The notes below the pieces were generated by a model, which did no database searches, was not told the DNA's origin, and worked only from the letters and a program-made list of their open reading frames with translations. Shown one piece after another: positions 1 through 8,250 of a stretch of 42,891 nucleotides of DNA. The stretch is from Candidatus Poribacteria bacterium (GTDB lineage Bacteria; Poribacteria; WGA-4E; WGA-3G), in the NCBI GenBank assembly GCA_022828145.1, contig JAJEJA010000100.1:1-42891 (forward strand). Direction: 5' to 3'. The position numbers and the translations under genes were made by a program. Every line of letters starts with the position of its first letter. Positions within the stretch are counted from its first letter, which is position 1.

Positions 1-89
1 GTATTGCTCTATAATGGGTCAAGATGTTGGGTTTCGTTCCTCAACCCAACCTACGTAAGTTATTTGTTCTGATTTATCAAACTCACGTT
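1..89 (-). repeat. Truncated copy of TIR-bounded palindromic repeat (family A)
   Basis: This is the reverse complement of 27453-27541 with very few differences. It ends at 89 with the terminal motif AACGTGAGTTTGATAA in reverse orientation. The inner part at 26-50 is itself palindromic (GTTGGGTTTCGTTCC followed by CAACCCAAC). The left half of the element is cut off by the window edge. A forward copy sits at the opposite end of the window. Confidence 0.85.
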
Positions 90-105
90 AAAATATGTAA
101 AGTCT

Positions 106-134
106 TTGCATCCGATACGTTTTTCTGGTAAAAT
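106..134 (+). promoter_or_regulatory. Candidate sigma-70 promoter for the PhyH gene
   Basis: TTGCAT at 106-111 and TAAAAT at 129-134 are separated by 17 bases. The -10 matches consensus at 5 of 6 positions but the -35 at only 3 of 6. It lies about 50 bases upstream of the start codon, just after the repeat. Confidence 0.4.
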
Positions 135-183
135 TGCTTAGGAAAGTACCGAAACTGGAGTTAATCAGTATAGGAGGACAAAA

Positions 184-1086
184 ATGGCAGAAACTGTTTA
201 TTTGGGTGATCATGAACTGACATACCCTGGACCAAATATTGGCGTGCTACGGGACTGTAATGATGTGCTTGATTCAGCAGAAGGGTTACATCAACAGATA
301 GAGGAAGATGGCTACCTGCTTGCCCGCGGTGTGATTGACAAGGATAAGATTATCGCAGCGCGCCGGGCAATCCTTGAATACGCTGAAGGGAATGGAAAAG
401 ATGAAGTCTTCAAACCTGGAACAGAAATGATGGATGCTGTTGCAGGAACTGGCAGTCCGGGACGGACGATGGGGGCACCAGCAGTTACACATCACCCGGA
501 TGTCTTGTCTGTTTTGGAAGGAGAGGAACTCTTTAAGTTTTTCAGGAACTTCTTTAGCGGTGAGACGCGTACGTTTGATTACAAATGGCTCCGTTTTGTG
601 CGTCCTGATGGATGGTCCGGACCGCATTTTGATTTTGTCTATATGGGTAGAGGTTCTAAGCACCTACACACGTGTTGGATACCTTTCGGCGATAATCCGG
701 CAACGATGGGTACTTTGACTGTTCTTGTCGGTTCACACAACTTGGATAGTTTTGCTCGGATGCGTGATACTTATGGAAAGACGGATGTGGATAGAGATGG
801 GACTCCAGGACATTTTGGACGTGATCCTATGGCGATTAGTGAAAAATTCGGAGGAGAATGGAAGACGGCAGATTTTGAAATGGGTGATATCATCGTGTTC
901 ACGATGCATACGTTACATACCTCCACGAAAAATCTGTCGGATAGATGGCGTATCAGTTGCGACATAAGGTTTCAACCTGCCGAAGACCCGATTGACGAAA
1001 GATGGGTCGGTAAGAATCCTATATCACATACGGGTGGTCAGAAAATCTCATTTGAGGAAGCAAAGAAACAGTGGGGATTAGAGTAA
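184..1086 (+). CDS. Phytanoyl-CoA dioxygenase family protein (Fe(II)/2-oxoglutarate oxygenase)
   Basis: This 300-aa protein belongs to the PhyH family of non-heme Fe(II)/2-oxoglutarate-dependent oxygenases, which hydroxylate or otherwise oxidise small substrates. Visible hallmarks are the iron-binding HFD motif (H148, D150) and the distal histidine in MHTLHTSTKN (H245). The segment R254-WRISCDIR-262 carries the arginine expected to bind the 2-oxoglutarate carboxylate. Length is typical of the family. There is no signal peptide, so it is cytoplasmic. The start is set by a clear AGGAGG at 171-176, seven bases before the ATG. It is monocistronic and converges on the aminotransferase gene. The substrate cannot be told from sequence: this family is greatly expanded in Poribacteria and Planctomycetes and most members are uncharacterised. 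Confidence 0.9.
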   Translation: MAETVYLGDHELTYPGPNIGVLRDCNDVLDSAEGLHQQIEEDGYLLARGVIDKDKIIAARRAILEYAEGNGKDEVFKPGTEMMDAVAGTGSPGRTMGAPAVTHHPDVLSVLEGEELFKFFRNFFSGETRTFDYKWLRFVRPDGWSGPHFDFVYMGRGSKHLHTCWIPFGDNPATMGTLTVLVGSHNLDSFARMRDTYGKTDVDRDGTPGHFGRDPMAISEKFGGEWKTADFEMGDIIVFTMHTLHTSTKNLSDRWRISCDIRFQPAEDPIDERWVGKNPISHTGGQKISFEEAKKQWGLE

Positions 1087-1120
1087 AAAAATTGATCATG
1101 TCTCATTTTGATGGTTCAAA

Positions 1121-2296
1121 CTAACCGAATAAAGCGCGCCGTATTTGACGGATTGCTTGACGAATTCTGTCCTCATTTTCAACAAGCGCAATGCGGATAT
1201 ACCCCTCACCGTTATGTCCAAAACCTGCTCCTGGTGAGACACAAACTTCCGCTTCATTCAGGAGTTTCATGGCAAAATCTAATGAGTTGAGATGTTGCCA
1301 CTGTTCAGGTATCGGAGCCCAAACGAACATGGATGCCTGCGGTTTCGGTACTTTCCATCCAATTCGGTTTAGTCCTTCAACCAATACGTCGCGTCTATTT
1401 CTATATATGTCGGCATTTTCCATAACAACATCTTCTGGTGTTCGGAGTGCCATGATAGCAGCCACTTGAATGGGGGTAAAAATGCCGTAGTCGTAATAAC
1501 CTTTTATTCGTGCGAGTGCTTCAATGATGTCGCGATTACCAGCAGCAAACCCGCATCGCCATCCTGCCATATTGTATGATTTTGAAAGTGATATAAACTC
1601 AACCCCGACATCTTTCGCGCCTTTTGCTTGTAGGAAACTGGGTGCTTTATACCCATCAAAAACGATGTCAGCATACGCGAGATCGTGTATAACCACCATC
1701 TCCTGCTGTTTCGCAAAATGGACGACCTCTTCAAAGAAGTCCAATTCAACAACAGCCCCTGTTGGATTGTGAGGGAAACTTAATATTAACGCCTTCGGTC
1801 TGGGCCATATATCGCGTGTGATCTCTGCCACGGATGGGACGAAGTCGTTTTCTTCTACGAGTGGGATACTGACAACACTTCCCCCCGCAAGGACGACACT
1901 ATACATGTGAATTGGGAATGTCGGGTTAGGTACCATCGCTAAATCGCCTTCATCAATTAGTGCTAAAGCGAGATGTCCGAGTCCTTCTTTCGTTCCGATG
2001 ACGGCTATAGCCTCCTCATTCGGGTCAATGTCTACACCGAACCGTCTCTCATAGTGCCAACTTACTTCTCTCCGCAGATTGTAGATCCCACGCGAAGCAG
2101 AATATCTGTGATGTCTGAGTTCCTGTGCTGCTTCTGTGAGTTTGTCAATAATAGGTTGTGGGGTGCGTTGATTGGGATTTCCCATTCCCAAGTCAATAAT
2201 ATCTATCCCCTGTTGACGTCTTTCATGGGTCAACTGTTTTAGTTTGCCAAACATGTATGGTGGCAGTCTATTTAAGCGTTTTGAGAATATATTCAT
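1121..2296 (-). CDS. Class I/II PLP-dependent aminotransferase, AlaC/DapL-like
   Basis: This 391-aa fold-type I aminotransferase transfers amino groups between amino acids and 2-oxo acids in the cytoplasm. The PLP-binding lysine is K239 in SLSKSYNMAGWR. N177 (HNPTG), D205 (HDLAYAD) and R247 contact the cofactor. R368 in GYIRIAL is the substrate carboxylate-binding arginine. The N-terminus (RLNRLPPYMF...GMGNPNQRTP) resembles E. coli AlaC (glutamate-pyruvate aminotransferase) and the related LL-diaminopimelate aminotransferases. Alanine synthesis or a lysine/peptidoglycan precursor role are both possible. The gene is leftward, 20 bases downstream of the sulfatase stop, so it may be read with the sulfatase operon. 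Confidence 0.88.
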   Translation of the reverse strand: MNIFSKRLNRLPPYMFGKLKQLTHERRQQGIDIIDLGMGNPNQRTPQPIIDKLTEAAQELRHHRYSASRGIYNLRREVSWHYERRFGVDIDPNEEAIAVIGTKEGLGHLALALIDEGDLAMVPNPTFPIHMYSVVLAGGSVVSIPLVEENDFVPSVAEITRDIWPRPKALILSFPHNPTGAVVELDFFEEVVHFAKQQEMVVIHDLAYADIVFDGYKAPSFLQAKGAKDVGVEFISLSKSYNMAGWRCGFAAGNRDIIEALARIKGYYDYGIFTPIQVAAIMALRTPEDVVMENADIYRNRRDVLVEGLNRIGWKVPKPQASMFVWAPIPEQWQHLNSLDFAMKLLNEAEVCVSPGAGFGHNGEGYIRIALVENEDRIRQAIRQIRRALFG

Positions 2297-2316
2297 TTTT
2301 TGTACCTAACTTCATT

Positions 2317-3741
2317 TTAATAACCGCGTTCCCAATAACCCTGTAGACGCCTTCTCCAGTTAGAAATCAATTTTTGCGCTCCTGGTTGAACAATCTGTTG
2401 TCTATTTAAACGATTTTCATGTGCAAAGAGTTTAATTTTACATGCATTGACAATATCTTTATATTCTGGTACATCGGCAAGATTTTCTGTTTCACTCGGC
2501 TCGGTATTTCTATGAAATAGTTGCGCGCGTCCAAGCTGCGCATCATTTGGACCGGGAGGAAGATAATCCTCAATAGATTTCGGTTTGTACTCTGTAATAT
2601 ATTTGTACTGATCAGTAACTATTGCGCGACCCCAATAGTTACTTTCGATGTAAGCATAATCTCTCCAAGTCACTTCCTTGTCTTCTACAAGTGGACGTAG
2701 GGTATCGCCTTGGCAAGTATCTGGTGGATCTACATTTGCATAGTCACAGACAGTTGGCAGTATGTCTACACCTGACACAAAGTGTGTGTTGTTAAAACGG
2801 TCTCTTTTCACATCAATTCCTTCACCTAAACAGGATACGATAAATGGAACACGTACACTTTCTTCATAGAGCGCAAACTTTTGAAAGAGTTGATGGCTTC
2901 CGCAAGCCTCCCCGTGGTCAGCACTAAAGATGATAAGTGTATTATCAACGAAATCAGTTTGTTGTAGTAGTGACAATACGGTACCGATCTCTGCGTCAAC
3001 TTTTTCAATGAATCTGTAATAGTTCCATCGTAAGTATCGCCAGTGCAGTTCATCCCACGTTTTAACTGCCTTGAGTATTCGTGCGTGGATAAGTGCGTCA
3101 TCAACACGTCTACAGACACGATGTAATACCGTCTCTCTATCATCGTAGTTAAAGTTATCCGGTAAAGGTGGTAAATCATCTTCAGAAAGAATCCCCTGTT
3201 CTACAGGATTTGGAATCTGTTTTTCCTCGTGATTGTGTAGATATTCACAGACATCGTGTGGATCAACATATCCAATTTGCAAGTAGAATGGTTTCTTATC
3301 ATCATAATTTGTCAAGAAGTCCATGACAGCATGTGTAGATGCAGAATCGTAATAAGCAGCCCCACCCGCACCAATGTTATTGTGTCCATAGTAAAGCGTT
3401 TCGAAACTCTCCCGTACATTTCTACCCGGAACATGCCATTTTCCGCAATGGAATGTCCTGTATCCGCCTTGCTTTAGTATTTGACCGATATCTTGGATAT
3501 CAGGGTGAAGTGATCCACCATTAAAGGGCACACCCGTTTCAGAAGTGTATAATCCGGTTGCCCAACTGGATCGTGCTGCTGCACACACTGGATCGGTACA
3601 GTACGTATTCTTGAATGAAGTTCCGTTTCTGTGCAGTTTGTCAATATTAGGTGTTTGAAGGTATGTATTTCCATAAGCTGAAATGGCATCCCAAGAATGT
3701 TGGTCGGTGTTAATAAAGATGATGTTAGGACAGGTCTTCAT
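2317..3741 (-). CDS. Type I sulfatase (arylsulfatase family)
   Basis: This 474-aa protein has the N-terminal alkaline-phosphatase-like fold of type I sulfatases, which hydrolyse sulfate esters. The signature DPVCAAARSSWATG contains C53, the cysteine converted to formylglycine, and R57. NTDQH (D13, Q14) and the later SADHGE...SHQLFQK block supply metal and sulfate ligands. There is no signal peptide, so the enzyme appears cytoplasmic, which would require sulfated substrates to be imported. A formylglycine-generating enzyme is not in the window. Its ATG overlaps the stop of the upstream unknown gene by four bases (ATGA), indicating translational coupling. Algal or sponge sulfated glycans are the likely substrate class, but this is inference. 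Confidence 0.93.
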   Translation of the reverse strand: MKTCPNIIFINTDQHSWDAISAYGNTYLQTPNIDKLHRNGTSFKNTYCTDPVCAAARSSWATGLYTSETGVPFNGGSLHPDIQDIGQILKQGGYRTFHCGKWHVPGRNVRESFETLYYGHNNIGAGGAAYYDSASTHAVMDFLTNYDDKKPFYLQIGYVDPHDVCEYLHNHEEKQIPNPVEQGILSEDDLPPLPDNFNYDDRETVLHRVCRRVDDALIHARILKAVKTWDELHWRYLRWNYYRFIEKVDAEIGTVLSLLQQTDFVDNTLIIFSADHGEACGSHQLFQKFALYEESVRVPFIVSCLGEGIDVKRDRFNNTHFVSGVDILPTVCDYANVDPPDTCQGDTLRPLVEDKEVTWRDYAYIESNYWGRAIVTDQYKYITEYKPKSIEDYLPPGPNDAQLGRAQLFHRNTEPSETENLADVPEYKDIVNACKIKLFAHENRLNRQQIVQPGAQKLISNWRRRLQGYWERGY

Positions 3742-4532
3742 GTTGAACTTCCACTGTATTCCTGTAGTACCATCGTTTCAAAGACGGTTGAAACGATGAC
3801 GACATTTTTAGATTCATCAACCCACCAATACGAGGGCAGGAGTCCTGTTCCGTATAGGTAATACCCATCAAGTGGGATCGGGTCTTGTATAGAATCAAGA
3901 TACCCGATTTGGCATTTTGGTCTGAGTTGTTCAAGATCATCAAGGAGTGAAATATCAACGGTTGATCCTTTCGTTCTTAAGCTTTCAGCAATTGCTGGAA
4001 TAACATCGTATAGTCCCCAATTACAAGTCAATGGTAAAGCATCATTTTCCATCCCAATGGTAATTTCAGTTCTGTTGAAACAGAGGCTAATCTGCTCGTT
4101 ATTTTTAATTTCACCCTTCAATTCTATATTAGCGTATATGTCTTGACCACTGTTTGTAACAGTTGCTTTCCAGTTGCCAGTTAGCGTTCTATAGCATTCA
4201 TCGTTACATTGGAATTGTAGCAGAGCGTTCTCTCCGCTTGTAGAATTCTTGTATTGGACTTTATAGCACCATAATTTGTCACTCTTTTTGTGTCGCTGTA
4301 TGACTGCAGAACCGATACTCAAAGAGTCCCCAGGTCTGTTTCTACCACTATATCCACGCCAGAAATTCGGTAAAATTCGGTAGGTGTGTTTGATTTGACC
4401 TATTTCTACATCTTGGGTCCTTGTTTGATACCCTTGCAGTAATGTGATTAATTCATTTGCAAAATCAGGTTTCTGTGCCCCATGATTGTAGTCAAACGAC
4501 CAGTGTAGGTGTATTCTATAGTGCGTTGACAT
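3738..4532 (-). CDS. Uncharacterised beta-rich protein coupled to the sulfatase
   Basis: I do not recognise this family. The protein is 264 aa from the chosen start, the second ATG. That ATG has GGAG six bases upstream, while the ATG at 4544 has no ribosome binding site. It begins MSTHYRIHLHWSFDYN and is rich in aromatic residues and predicted beta strands. The C-terminal part contains a DGYYLYGTGLLPSYWWVDE segment. There is no signal peptide or membrane helix, and six or so scattered cysteines form no obvious metal motif. It overlaps the end of nfi by 17 bases and the sulfatase start by four bases. The three genes are therefore co-translated and a role in the same process as the sulfatase is plausible. 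No function is claimed. Confidence 0.7.
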   Translation of the reverse strand: MSTHYRIHLHWSFDYNHGAQKPDFANELITLLQGYQTRTQDVEIGQIKHTYRILPNFWRGYSGRNRPGDSLSIGSAVIQRHKKSDKLWCYKVQYKNSTSGENALLQFQCNDECYRTLTGNWKATVTNSGQDIYANIELKGEIKNNEQISLCFNRTEITIGMENDALPLTCNWGLYDVIPAIAESLRTKGSTVDISLLDDLEQLRPKCQIGYLDSIQDPIPLDGYYLYGTGLLPSYWWVDESKNVVIVSTVFETMVLQEYSGSST

Positions 4533-5205
4533 AGGACACTCCATCTAACATCTGACCAGTCGCGGCTTTGTGTGCATATCTTGTTGTTTCAGGTAGGCGA
4601 TATGTTGGACAACATGCCAAAGTAAGTTGTCGAGCAGAACGGAGTGAGATTTTATGACCGATTGATACATGGACAACACTGACGTTAGTTCGCGTTCTTA
4701 GCGCAACGCCAATTACTTCATTATTGTCTACAATATGTGTATATGCACCTTTCTGTTCGTTGGGTTGTGTGTATTCACCACATAGACGAGATTTTGCACA
4801 TCCAATCGTAGGTACATCTAAGATGAGACCTAAATGCGATGCCAGACCGAAACGTCGCGGGTGTGCTAATCCTTGACCATCAACTATGACGATGTCAGGT
4901 ACAGTCTGCAAATGTGCAAAAGCCAACAATAAAGGTGGTATTTCGCGAAAGGATAATAGTCCGGGAACATAAGGGAAAGTAATACGACTTTCTGCGACAA
5001 CCCCATCTATGATTTGCAGATCGGCTAAGTTGAGAACGATTACAGCAGCGAGTGCTTTATCATGCTTCAATCCGATATCTACACCTGCGACGGTTTTGAT
5101 GTCTTGAAATTGGTCTATTTTAAGCACTCTTGTCCGTAACTCGTTTTGGAGTTGTCGCGCTTCCTTGGGTGTGACGTCCCAAGGATGGAGTTGCTGAAAT
5201 TGCAT
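4516..5205 (-). CDS. nfi: Endonuclease V (deoxyinosine 3'-endonuclease)
   Basis: This 229-aa protein is the usual length for bacterial endonuclease V, which nicks DNA one base 3' of hypoxanthine and starts repair of deaminated adenine. The catalytic acids are visible: D43 in GVDIG, E88 in FPYVPGLLSFRE, and D109 in the block DGQGLAHPRRFGLASHLG, which also carries H115 and R118. The FPYVP segment is the strand-separating wedge of this family. It is cytoplasmic. It lies 17 bases after a small membrane-protein gene and overlaps the following unknown gene, an odd partner set for a DNA repair enzyme. Confidence 0.95.
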   Translation of the reverse strand: MQFQQLHPWDVTPKEARQLQNELRTRVLKIDQFQDIKTVAGVDIGLKHDKALAAVIVLNLADLQIIDGVVAESRITFPYVPGLLSFREIPPLLLAFAHLQTVPDIVIVDGQGLAHPRRFGLASHLGLILDVPTIGCAKSRLCGEYTQPNEQKGAYTHIVDNNEVIGVALRTRTNVSVVHVSIGHKISLRSARQLTLACCPTYRLPETTRYAHKAATGQMLDGVSYVNAL

Positions 5206-5222
5206 ATCTTATGATGAGTGAC

Positions 5223-5378
5223 TCAGTTTTCAATATTCTCTTGTGTTGCTTTCTCAAAATCGAGGGACCTTGGTTTAGAAATATGCTGAACGCCTGCAAA
5301 AAACGCGCTGAGAATTAAATAACCAGCACCAATTCCTAATAAGGAGAACAAACTACAAAGGAGTATAACGTTTAACAT
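5223..5378 (-). CDS. Small single-pass membrane protein (51 aa)
   Basis: The frame starts at an ATG seven bases after a strong AGGAGG (on + as CCTCCT, 5386-5391) and ends in TGA 17 bases before nfi. The first 30 residues (MLNVILLCSLFSLLGIGAGY and on to SAFFAGV) form one hydrophobic segment. A short charged tail (HISKPRSLDFEKATQENIEN) follows. The strong ribosome binding site and the operon position support a real gene; base composition alone would not. No family is recognised. It could be a membrane anchor or small transport accessory, but nothing in the sequence says which. Confidence 0.6.
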   Translation of the reverse strand: MLNVILLCSLFSLLGIGAGYLILSAFFAGVQHISKPRSLDFEKATQENIEN

Positions 5379-5934
5379 CTTATGTGCCTCCTGCAAACCG
5401 ATATAAAATCTCTATATCTATTGAGACAATTGGGTTTCTTATGGTTTGCATCTATTTTTATTTTTAGCATAAAAACCTTAAATATATTACGAGTTGTCCA
5501 CGGTATATTTTATACAAACTATTGAAACTTTTCTATACATATACTTTTTCTATATCTTCAAAGATGTGTCAAAAGCGTTGCAATACTATACGATTTAAAC
5601 CTTTACAAGTTTCAAATTTTAATGTGCCAAATCTTAATGTTACTTACGTTTAGCATAGCAAGAACTATGCCATTTTCTGGGAAATTACAGTAAAATCGCT
5701 TGGTTGCTTGCAGCGCAATGCTGATGGATTCTGTTGTTGAACGGTACAATCTATATCTGGTCTTATTAGATAGGTGGCTTTTTCTGGTATGAAGCAATAA
5801 TTGCTCTCTCACAATATTTTTTGAGATGATTTCACCAGAATTCGGAAAAAATATGGGACATTGTGTCAAAATTGAGACACTTTAACGGGGACATCACTTC
5901 CTATGGGGCGATAAGGATATCGCACCTACAGAAG
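5379..5934. other. AT-rich intergenic gap with small hairpins
   Basis: No convincing gene is seen in these 556 bases. A minus-strand frame at 5612-5869 lacks a ribosome binding site and coding character. Two hairpins lie near the right edge: GTGTC/GACAC at 5864-5881, and GCGATA-aagg-TATCGC at 5908-5923. The latter resembles a dispersed REP-type palindrome. They may end the nadD-like transcript, but neither is followed by a T run. Confidence 0.5.
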
Positions 5935-6666
5935 TCAACTGAGAAATTCGGCAACGATGGGGGGAACTAAATGGGAAATAGGTTCCCCCTCTTCTATGCG
6001 TCGTCGAACATCTGTAGAGGAGATTTCAGCATAGTCATCAGGAAGTAATACGTAATCTATATGCTGACGATATATTTGAAGTGATGTTTGCGAAAGGAAT
6101 TGTTGGATGGCATTAATGTCTGCCTCCTCACGATTGGCAGCGATGAACCTACATTGCGAAAATAGATGTTGTAATTCCTTATGTAAATTCTTATAGTATT
6201 TTGGATCAAATATCCTTACTAAAGTGTCATAGCCAACAATAAATGAAAAATCTGTCTGAGGGGGATAGATCGTTTTTAAAGCGGATACTTTGTCTATGTA
6301 CCGTCCATGACTGGACACACCGATTGAGATATAGGGATGTGACACAGCATAGTCTTTTAGTATGAGTATCCTTCCTGCTAATGGTAATCCGTACACATCT
6401 TTGTCAACATTGGACTTTGCAAGAAGCAACAGGATTTCATCTAACTGGTATTGCTGCCGCGCCTCTTCTACCAATTTGATGTGTGCTATCGTTAGGGGAT
6501 TAAATGAACCTGAAAAGATGCCGAGATGTTTTCCTGATGTACTTATCGATTCTGAAGTTCTGTGGTGTAGGACGATCCGTGGATCTGCATTTGTGTCTAA
6601 ACTATTGATGCTTTCTTCGTATACATCAAAGTCAGGGTGGGTGTTAAATTTATGGTGCGATTTCAT
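5935..6666 (-). CDS. NadD/NMNAT-like nucleotidyltransferase
   Basis: This 243-aa protein has the nucleotidylyltransferase Rossmann fold that joins ATP to (nicotinate or nicotinamide) mononucleotide. The nucleotide-binding motif is GSFNPLTIAH at 53-62, a [H/T]xGH variant with T and A where NadD usually has H and G. The C-terminal signature ISSTDVRRR at 215-223 is typical of NadD. KSNVDK at 84-89 is unlike standard bacterial NadD. About 46 residues precede the Rossmann core, so the protein is longer than usual. The start overlaps the mazG stop by four bases (ATGA), which supports it. Alternatives are a pantetheine-phosphate adenylyltransferase relative or a novel adenylyltransferase; NAD synthesis is the most likely role. 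Confidence 0.78.
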   Translation of the reverse strand: MKSHHKFNTHPDFDVYEESINSLDTNADPRIVLHHRTSESISTSGKHLGIFSGSFNPLTIAHIKLVEEARQQYQLDEILLLLAKSNVDKDVYGLPLAGRILILKDYAVSHPYISIGVSSHGRYIDKVSALKTIYPPQTDFSFIVGYDTLVRIFDPKYYKNLHKELQHLFSQCRFIAANREEADINAIQQFLSQTSLQIYRQHIDYVLLPDDYAEISSTDVRRRIEEGEPISHLVPPIVAEFLS

Positions 6667-7445
6667 GATTCATCTTTTTTTACTTCTTCCCAAATTGCAT
6701 CAAGTGTGGTGAGGGATTGTTCTGAAATGTCCTTACCCTGTTTTTCCAGTATTTTCTCCATCCTTTTGAACCGTTGTATGAATTTTCGGTTGGACTTTCG
6801 CAATGTTTCCTCAGCCTGTAGTTCTACAAATCGGCACAAATTCACGATAGCAAAGAGTAGGTCTCCGATCTCCATTTCAATTTCGGCTTGCTTATTCTTT
6901 TTCAGGCTTTCTTTCACCTCTGCTAATTCCTCGTCGACCTTACTGATGACGTCTTGTATGTCATCCCAGTCAAACCCGACTCTTGCGGCGCGTTTCTGTA
7001 TCTTCTGTCCTCTGAGCAGAGCGGGTAATGCAATTGGAATTCCATCAAGAATGGATTCTCTATCCTCGTTACCGGCTTCTTCCTTCTTAATGGCTTCCCA
7101 ATTCTTGACGACATCATCTGAATTCTCAACATTAACATCACCGAAAACATGAGGGTGTCTTCTGATGAGTTTTTCAGTCAAGGTATCAATAACATCATAA
7201 ATGTCAAAATCTCTGTTTTCAGCTGCGATTTGTGCTTGTAGCATGATATTCAGCAAAAGGTCTCCGAGTTCCTCTTTTAGTTTATCGGGTTGTGCCGAAT
7301 CGATAGCTTCAACAGTCTCATAAGTCTCCTCAATTAGCGTAGATTTTAAGGATGTATGGGTTTGCTCTCTATCCCAAGGACATCCGTTCTCACCTCTTAA
7401 GGTTGCTATAACTTCTATGAGTGATTTGAAAAGTTCATCTTTCAT
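6663..7445 (-). CDS. mazG: Nucleoside triphosphate pyrophosphohydrolase MazG
   Basis: This 260-aa protein is the full-length two-domain MazG that hydrolyses (d)NTPs to NMP and pyrophosphate, a house-cleaning activity linked to damaged nucleotides and ppGpp levels. The N-terminal domain has RGENGCPWDREQTH at 17-30, EETYE at 39-43, EELGDLL at 58-64 and RRHPHVF at 95-101. The second domain repeats the acidic motif in DEELAEVKESL and EMEIGDLLFAIVNL. It sits between an unknown helical protein (42 bases upstream) and the NadD-like gene (4-base overlap). Pairing a nucleotide sanitiser with a nucleotide transferase makes sense. Confidence 0.95.
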   Translation of the reverse strand: MKDELFKSLIEVIATLRGENGCPWDREQTHTSLKSTLIEETYETVEAIDSAQPDKLKEELGDLLLNIMLQAQIAAENRDFDIYDVIDTLTEKLIRRHPHVFGDVNVENSDDVVKNWEAIKKEEAGNEDRESILDGIPIALPALLRGQKIQKRAARVGFDWDDIQDVISKVDEELAEVKESLKKNKQAEIEMEIGDLLFAIVNLCRFVELQAEETLRKSNRKFIQRFKRMEKILEKQGKDISEQSLTTLDAIWEEVKKDES

Positions 7446-7487
7446 AAAATATCAATAGGTGTACCAGATACAGTAGAGCCACCGCCG

Positions 7488-8189
7488 CTATTCGCTGTCG
7501 GTTTCTTGCATGTTCTCCAGGAGGATTATCAACTGACCGAGTTGATAGCGTAACAGCATTGTGTAAATCTGCATGAGGAGTGTAACTTGTGCCTCAGTTG
7601 TGAGTTTGCTTAATTGGATGACTTGTATGAATTTCTCTGTTCTTTTTCGAATTTCTTCAGATTTCTCTATGTCAATTGGGTCCTGTTGTTGTTGACTCTC
7701 TTTGATAAACTGCCAGATTCTGTCTTGTATTTCTAATGTGTAGTTCTTTGTCATTGCAGTGCGTGCTTTCTTTGCAGATTCAACCCAGATAGAATTCGCT
7801 TTCCAATTCAGCATGAATGCAATACTATTGATTACCACATCTCTGACAGATTCCTCTCCTGATAGGAGTTCTTCTAAATTCGTTAATCCTTCTGCTTCAG
7901 CCGAGAAAGTTCTGACACGAGTAAAGTCCTTTAGGTTGGTTAACAAAACTTCGTTGTCAGAGATAAGATGCCAAAAACTTGCACTTGTTGAAAGAAGAAC
8001 ATCAACTTGCTTGTTTATTGCTTCAGACATATCAGCGCGAAGACAATAATTGTGGATACTGTGCAATTTACCTCTGAAAAGTTGCAGTCCGTTTGCTGTC
8101 TGAAATTCATTCAGACTTGCCACCTGTGGTAGTAGGTTTTGCCGGATCATATTAAGAAGTTCATTTATGGCATTTGGTTCAGCATTCAT
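7488..8189 (-). CDS. Uncharacterised alpha-helical protein upstream of mazG
   Basis: This 233-aa protein is not recognised. It is almost entirely amphipathic helix with no signal peptide or membrane segment. Glutamine- and glutamate-rich stretches (KESQQQQDPIDIEKSEEIRKRTEKF) suggest coiled-coil character in the C-terminal third. Single cysteine, no catalytic motif. It is the first gene of the operon with mazG and the NadD-like gene, and a good promoter lies 33 bases upstream of its start. Confidence 0.75.
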   Translation of the reverse strand: MNAEPNAINELLNMIRQNLLPQVASLNEFQTANGLQLFRGKLHSIHNYCLRADMSEAINKQVDVLLSTSASFWHLISDNEVLLTNLKDFTRVRTFSAEAEGLTNLEELLSGEESVRDVVINSIAFMLNWKANSIWVESAKKARTAMTKNYTLEIQDRIWQFIKESQQQQDPIDIEKSEEIRKRTEKFIQVIQLSKLTTEAQVTLLMQIYTMLLRYQLGQLIILLENMQETDSE

Positions 8190-8221
8190 AAGCAGAAAAC
8201 CTTTACAGAAATCTATGCTAT

Positions 8222-8250
8222 ATGATAACAGATATATTGGTCGATATCAA
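8222..8250 (-). promoter_or_regulatory. Sigma-70 promoter of the unknown-mazG-nadD-like operon
   Basis: On the minus strand TTGATA (8250-8245) and TATCAT (8227-8222) are separated by exactly 17 bases. Each hexamer matches consensus at 5 of 6 positions. It lies just upstream of the first gene of the operon. Confidence 0.6.

Noticed and set aside
5612..5869. 85-aa minus-strand open frame
   Set aside because: No ribosome binding site, no recognisable domain, AT-rich and not positioned in an operon.
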